Shown: in pieces, positions 62,242 through 64,000 of the stretch
Layout: each line of letters begins with the position of its first letter
How positions within the stretch are numbered: position 1 is the stretch's first letter
Assembly (NCBI GenBank): GCA_051201675.1
Contig: CP179212.1
Location: 1 to 64,000 of the forward strand
Source: HTCC2207 sp002685195
Lineage (GTDB): Bacteria; Pseudomonadota; Gammaproteobacteria; Pseudomonadales; Porticoccaceae
Length of the DNA: 64,000 nucleotides
Reading direction: 5' to 3'
Notes under the pieces: model-generated
Database searches by the model: none
What the model was told of the DNA's origin: nothing
What the model saw: the letters and a program-made list of their open reading frames with translations, nothing else
Translations under genes and position numbers: made by a program

Positions 62242-63498
62242 TTACTTAAGTAATGCCAATACCGACTGGGCCGCTTGGTTAGCTTGAGACAACATTGCAG
62301 TAGCCGCTTGTGAAATGATCTGCGTTCTTGCAAGTTCTGTTGTTTCAGCCGCATAGTCAGCATCCATGATCGCACTCTTAGCTGACATTGTGTTCTGAAC
62401 ACCTGCCTGGAGAGAGTCTATTGAATACTCTAAGCTGTTGATAGCTGCACCGAAGTCAGCTCGTGCTGATGCAACACCGGCTATAGCATCATCTAATTCC
62501 GAGATTGTTTCAGTTGTTTGAGCTTGACCAGCAGTTTTGAAATCAGTGAGTAACGCTCCCATAACTCCAGTCCCAGCAGCATACTGTGTAGCATTGTTAG
62601 AAACGGTAACACCAGAGATAGCTGCACTCTCCGAAGATGAATCGGTCACTGAAGTTACGCTTACTACATTATACCCGCTTGTCGCAGTTTTCTGAGTAAA
62701 CGTGACTCCAGTCGAACCGTTTAGCGTTGTGTCAAACTGGAATGCAGTATTGGTAGCGGCTCCTGCTGATAGCTCGTTTGTGAATGCCTGTACTAATCCC
62801 GCGAGAGTAGCGCTAGTGAAACCATCAGTTACGGCGCTTCCGTTTACAGTTGACTGAGCAGCCTCCATCTCCGAGTGAGTAATGTTTACAACATTACCAT
62901 CACTATCTGCAACGGATAGCGTTTTTGTCTCACCTAGAGTCCGTAACTGGGTTTGGGTAATATTTAGATCAAACTTTCCTGCAGTAGCTGATGTGGCGCC
63001 TGCGGCTAGGTTGAAATCTCCAAATGTGACAGTCACTGTATCCGCTTGGTCAGCGCCAACGGTGAATGTTTTATCGCCAAGACCATTTAACACATTGATA
63101 TTATTAAAGGTCGTATCGTCGGCCACTCTATCTATCTCCGTTGCAAGAGCTGCAAATTCTTTATTTAGGTTAGCTAGTTCTGCGGAGGAGTTAGTACTAT
63201 TTTGAGATTGCACCGCAAGTTCACGCATACGCTGAAGCATATCGCCGATCTGGTTTGCAGCACCATCAGCGGTTTGAATCATTGAAATACCATCATTTGA
63301 ATTTCTGATTGATTGACCTAGACCTCGAATCTGAGCTTCCATTTTTGATCCGATGGCAAGGCCAGCTGCATCATCAGACGCTGAGTTAATTCTCATACCT
63401 GTTGATAGACGCTCCATGGTATTTTCCATTACGCGTTGGTTGGCTTTCATCGCATTGGCAGTAATGCTTGCTGCGATATTTGTATTAATTACTGTCAT
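62242..63498 (-). CDS. fliC: Flagellin 2
   Basis: The 418-residue protein is nearly the same as flagellin 1. Differences: AANQIGD for AADQIGD, TVTVTF for TLTVTF, THSEM for THAEM, QNTMSAKS for QNAMSSRS, and QAAQS for QQQQS. Both are complete and have good ribosome sites and FliA promoters, so both are probably expressed. Confidence 0.96.
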   Translation of the reverse strand: MTVINTNIAASITANAMKANQRVMENTMERLSTGMRINSASDDAAGLAIGSKMEAQIRGLGQSIRNSNDGISMIQTADGAANQIGDMLQRMRELAVQSQNSTNSSAELANLNKEFAALATEIDRVADDTTFNNINVLNGLGDKTFTVGADQADTVTVTFGDFNLAAGATSATAGKFDLNITQTQLRTLGETKTLSVADSDGNVVNITHSEMEAAQSTVNGSAVTDGFTSATLAGLVQAFTNELSAGAATNTAFQFDTTLNGSTGVTFTQKTATSGYNVVSVTSVTDSSSESAAISGVTVSNNATQYAAGTGVMGALLTDFKTAGQAQTTETISELDDAIAGVASARADFGAAINSLEYSIDSLQAGVQNTMSAKSAIMDADYAAETTELARTQIISQAATAMLSQANQAAQSVLALLK

Positions 63499-63576
63499 GT
63501 CTAATTCCTCAAAGGGTTGATAAAATTTTAAAGTGTAGTACCAAAAAACTACGTCACTAATTGATGCTCAAAGAAT

Positions 63577-63603
63577 TTATCGACAGGTATTTGTATTACT
63601 TGA
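63577..63603 (-). promoter_or_regulatory. FliA (sigma-28) promoter of flagellin 2
   Basis: On the minus strand TCAA, 15 bases, then GTCGATAA, seven of eight to the consensus -10. It is about 80 bases before the start codon. Confidence 0.83.
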
Positions 63604-63604
63604 A

Positions 63605-63623
63605 AGTGGCAAAAGAGTGCCGC
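63605..63623. promoter_or_regulatory. GTGGCAAAAG element with inverted repeat before flagellin 2
   Basis: GTGGCAAAAGAGTGCCGC holds GGCA-N6-TGCC (63608-63621) and matches the flagellar GTGGCAAAAA core in nine of ten bases. It lies two bases upstream of the -35 box. Confidence 0.55.
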
Positions 63624-63736
63624 ATTTGAACTTAAAAAGACCTATTGATAGCGTATTATTTATGCCAGGACGCATCACGCTTAAATAAGTTATTGGAAAA
63701 ACTGAAGCTTATAAAATATTTAGTTTTAGGAAGCAC

Positions 63737-63761
63737 AAAAGCCCCTGACCGGGGGGCTTTT
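63737..63761. terminator. Terminator of flagellin 3
   Basis: AAAAGCCCC and GGGGCTTTT form a 9-bp stem; the right arm of the plus strand is followed by TGTTAT. It follows flagellin 3 by about 60 bases on the minus strand. Confidence 0.85.
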
Positions 63762-63821
63762 GTTATAGGAGCTTAGTTGCGTAAGCCCTAATCTAAAATT
63801 AAGAGGTAGCTATTGGTATAT

Positions 63822-64000
63822 TTAATTGCCTAATAATTTTAAAACTGCTTGTGCCTTCTGGTTAGCCTGAGAGAGCATAGCAGTTCCTGCTTGCTGAATA
63901 ATCTGAGTACGCGCTAACTCAGTTGTCTCTGCAGCGTAGTCCGCATCTAAGATACGACTTCGAGATGCAGCATGGTTTACGGCATTATTCTCAAGGTTAT
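63822..64000 (-). CDS. fliC: Flagellin 3, C-terminal part (cut by window edge)
   Basis: Reading the minus strand from 64000 gives NLENNAVNHAASRSRILD, then ADYAAETTELARTQIIQQ, and the end AGTAMLSQANQKAQAVLKLLGN: a flagellin C-terminal D0/D1 region. It differs clearly from flagellins 1 and 2 (for example QQAGTAML for SQAATAML) and is therefore a more distant paralogue. The rest lies beyond the window. Confidence 0.93.
   Translation of the reverse strand, partial: NLENNAVNHAASRSRILDADYAAETTELARTQIIQQAGTAMLSQANQKAQAVLKLLGN

Larger units (their letters stand above)
60631..63524 (-). repeat. Tandem duplication of the flagellin gene, period 1549 bp
   Basis: Sequences 60631-61975 and 62180-63524 run in parallel with a constant offset of 1549 bases and no insertion or deletion. 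Each unit comprises the terminator, the gene and its ribosome site. Upstream of that the two regions diverge except for the FliA promoter. The difference pattern (few inside, more near the 3' end of the gene) fits gene conversion or a recent duplication. Confidence 0.92.
63499..63821. other. Intergenic region between flagellin 2 and flagellin 3
   Basis: This 323-base gap contains the ribosome site and FliA promoter of flagellin 2, an operator-like repeat, and the terminator of flagellin 3. No further ORF or RNA gene is apparent. Confidence 0.7.

Noticed and set aside
61333..63205. Two identical 107-residue ORFs antisense to the flagellin genes
   Set aside because: Their identity follows from the flagellin duplication; no protein-like features beyond the mirrored reading frame.

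Overview
The window is a gammaproteobacterial chromosome segment that begins beside the replication origin. It opens with dnaA-dnaN-recF-gyrB, followed by an acyltransferase gene, glyS, glyQ and an LpxL-type acyltransferase gene, close to the origin neighbourhood of Pseudomonas-like and marine Gammaproteobacteria (gmhB, often found between plsC and glyS, is absent). Moderate to low GC, a PomA-like stator, FlgP/FlgT-type basal-body ring genes and a polar-type regulatory cascade (sigma-54 activators, FlhF, FlhG, FliA) suggest a motile, probably marine and polarly flagellated bacterium. The genus cannot be fixed from the sequence alone.

Region 1 (1-6239): replication genes. Two parS-like ParB sites lie inside recF. 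Region 2 (6257-15762): housekeeping genes for phospholipid and lipid A acylation, glycyl-tRNA synthetase, ubiquinone synthesis (ubiC, ubiA), a DUF938 methyltransferase, yaaA and a lipoprotein M48 protease with TPR repeats. Region 3 (16022-20684): two small ORFs, one motA/pomA gene followed by two different motB-like genes, fliS and a Sel1-repeat protein.

Region 4 (20863-64000) is an almost uninterrupted flagellar locus. It holds a FleQ/FlrA-like activator without its N-terminal domain; a FleR/FlrC-like activator with a degenerate receiver and no partner kinase beside it; fliEFGHIJ; fliKMNOPQR-flhB; a DamX-like SPOR protein; a coiled-coil membrane protein with its own FliA promoter; the opposing flhA-flhF-flhG-fliA operon; flgP-flgT-LysM-like-fliK2-fhlB; flgN, flgM and flgA on the minus strand; flgBCDEFGHIJKL-fliD; and at least three flagellin genes, two of them near-identical. 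No chemotaxis genes, fliL or fleS/flrB are visible here.

Regulation can be read directly. Four sites fit sigma-54 promoters with exact GG-N10-GC spacing (fleR-like, fliK, flhA, flgB). Six good FliA (sigma-28) promoters precede fliS, the coiled-coil gene, flgP, flgM and the two complete flagellin genes. A recurrent GTGGCAAAAA element, often combined with a GGCA-N6-TGCC inverted repeat, lies only in flagellar intergenic regions and looks like the binding site of a flagellar regulator. The most interesting candidates for something undescribed are the one-MotA/two-MotB stator operon, the kinase-less and domain-stripped activator pair, the shared operator, and the accessory genes between flhB and fliA.
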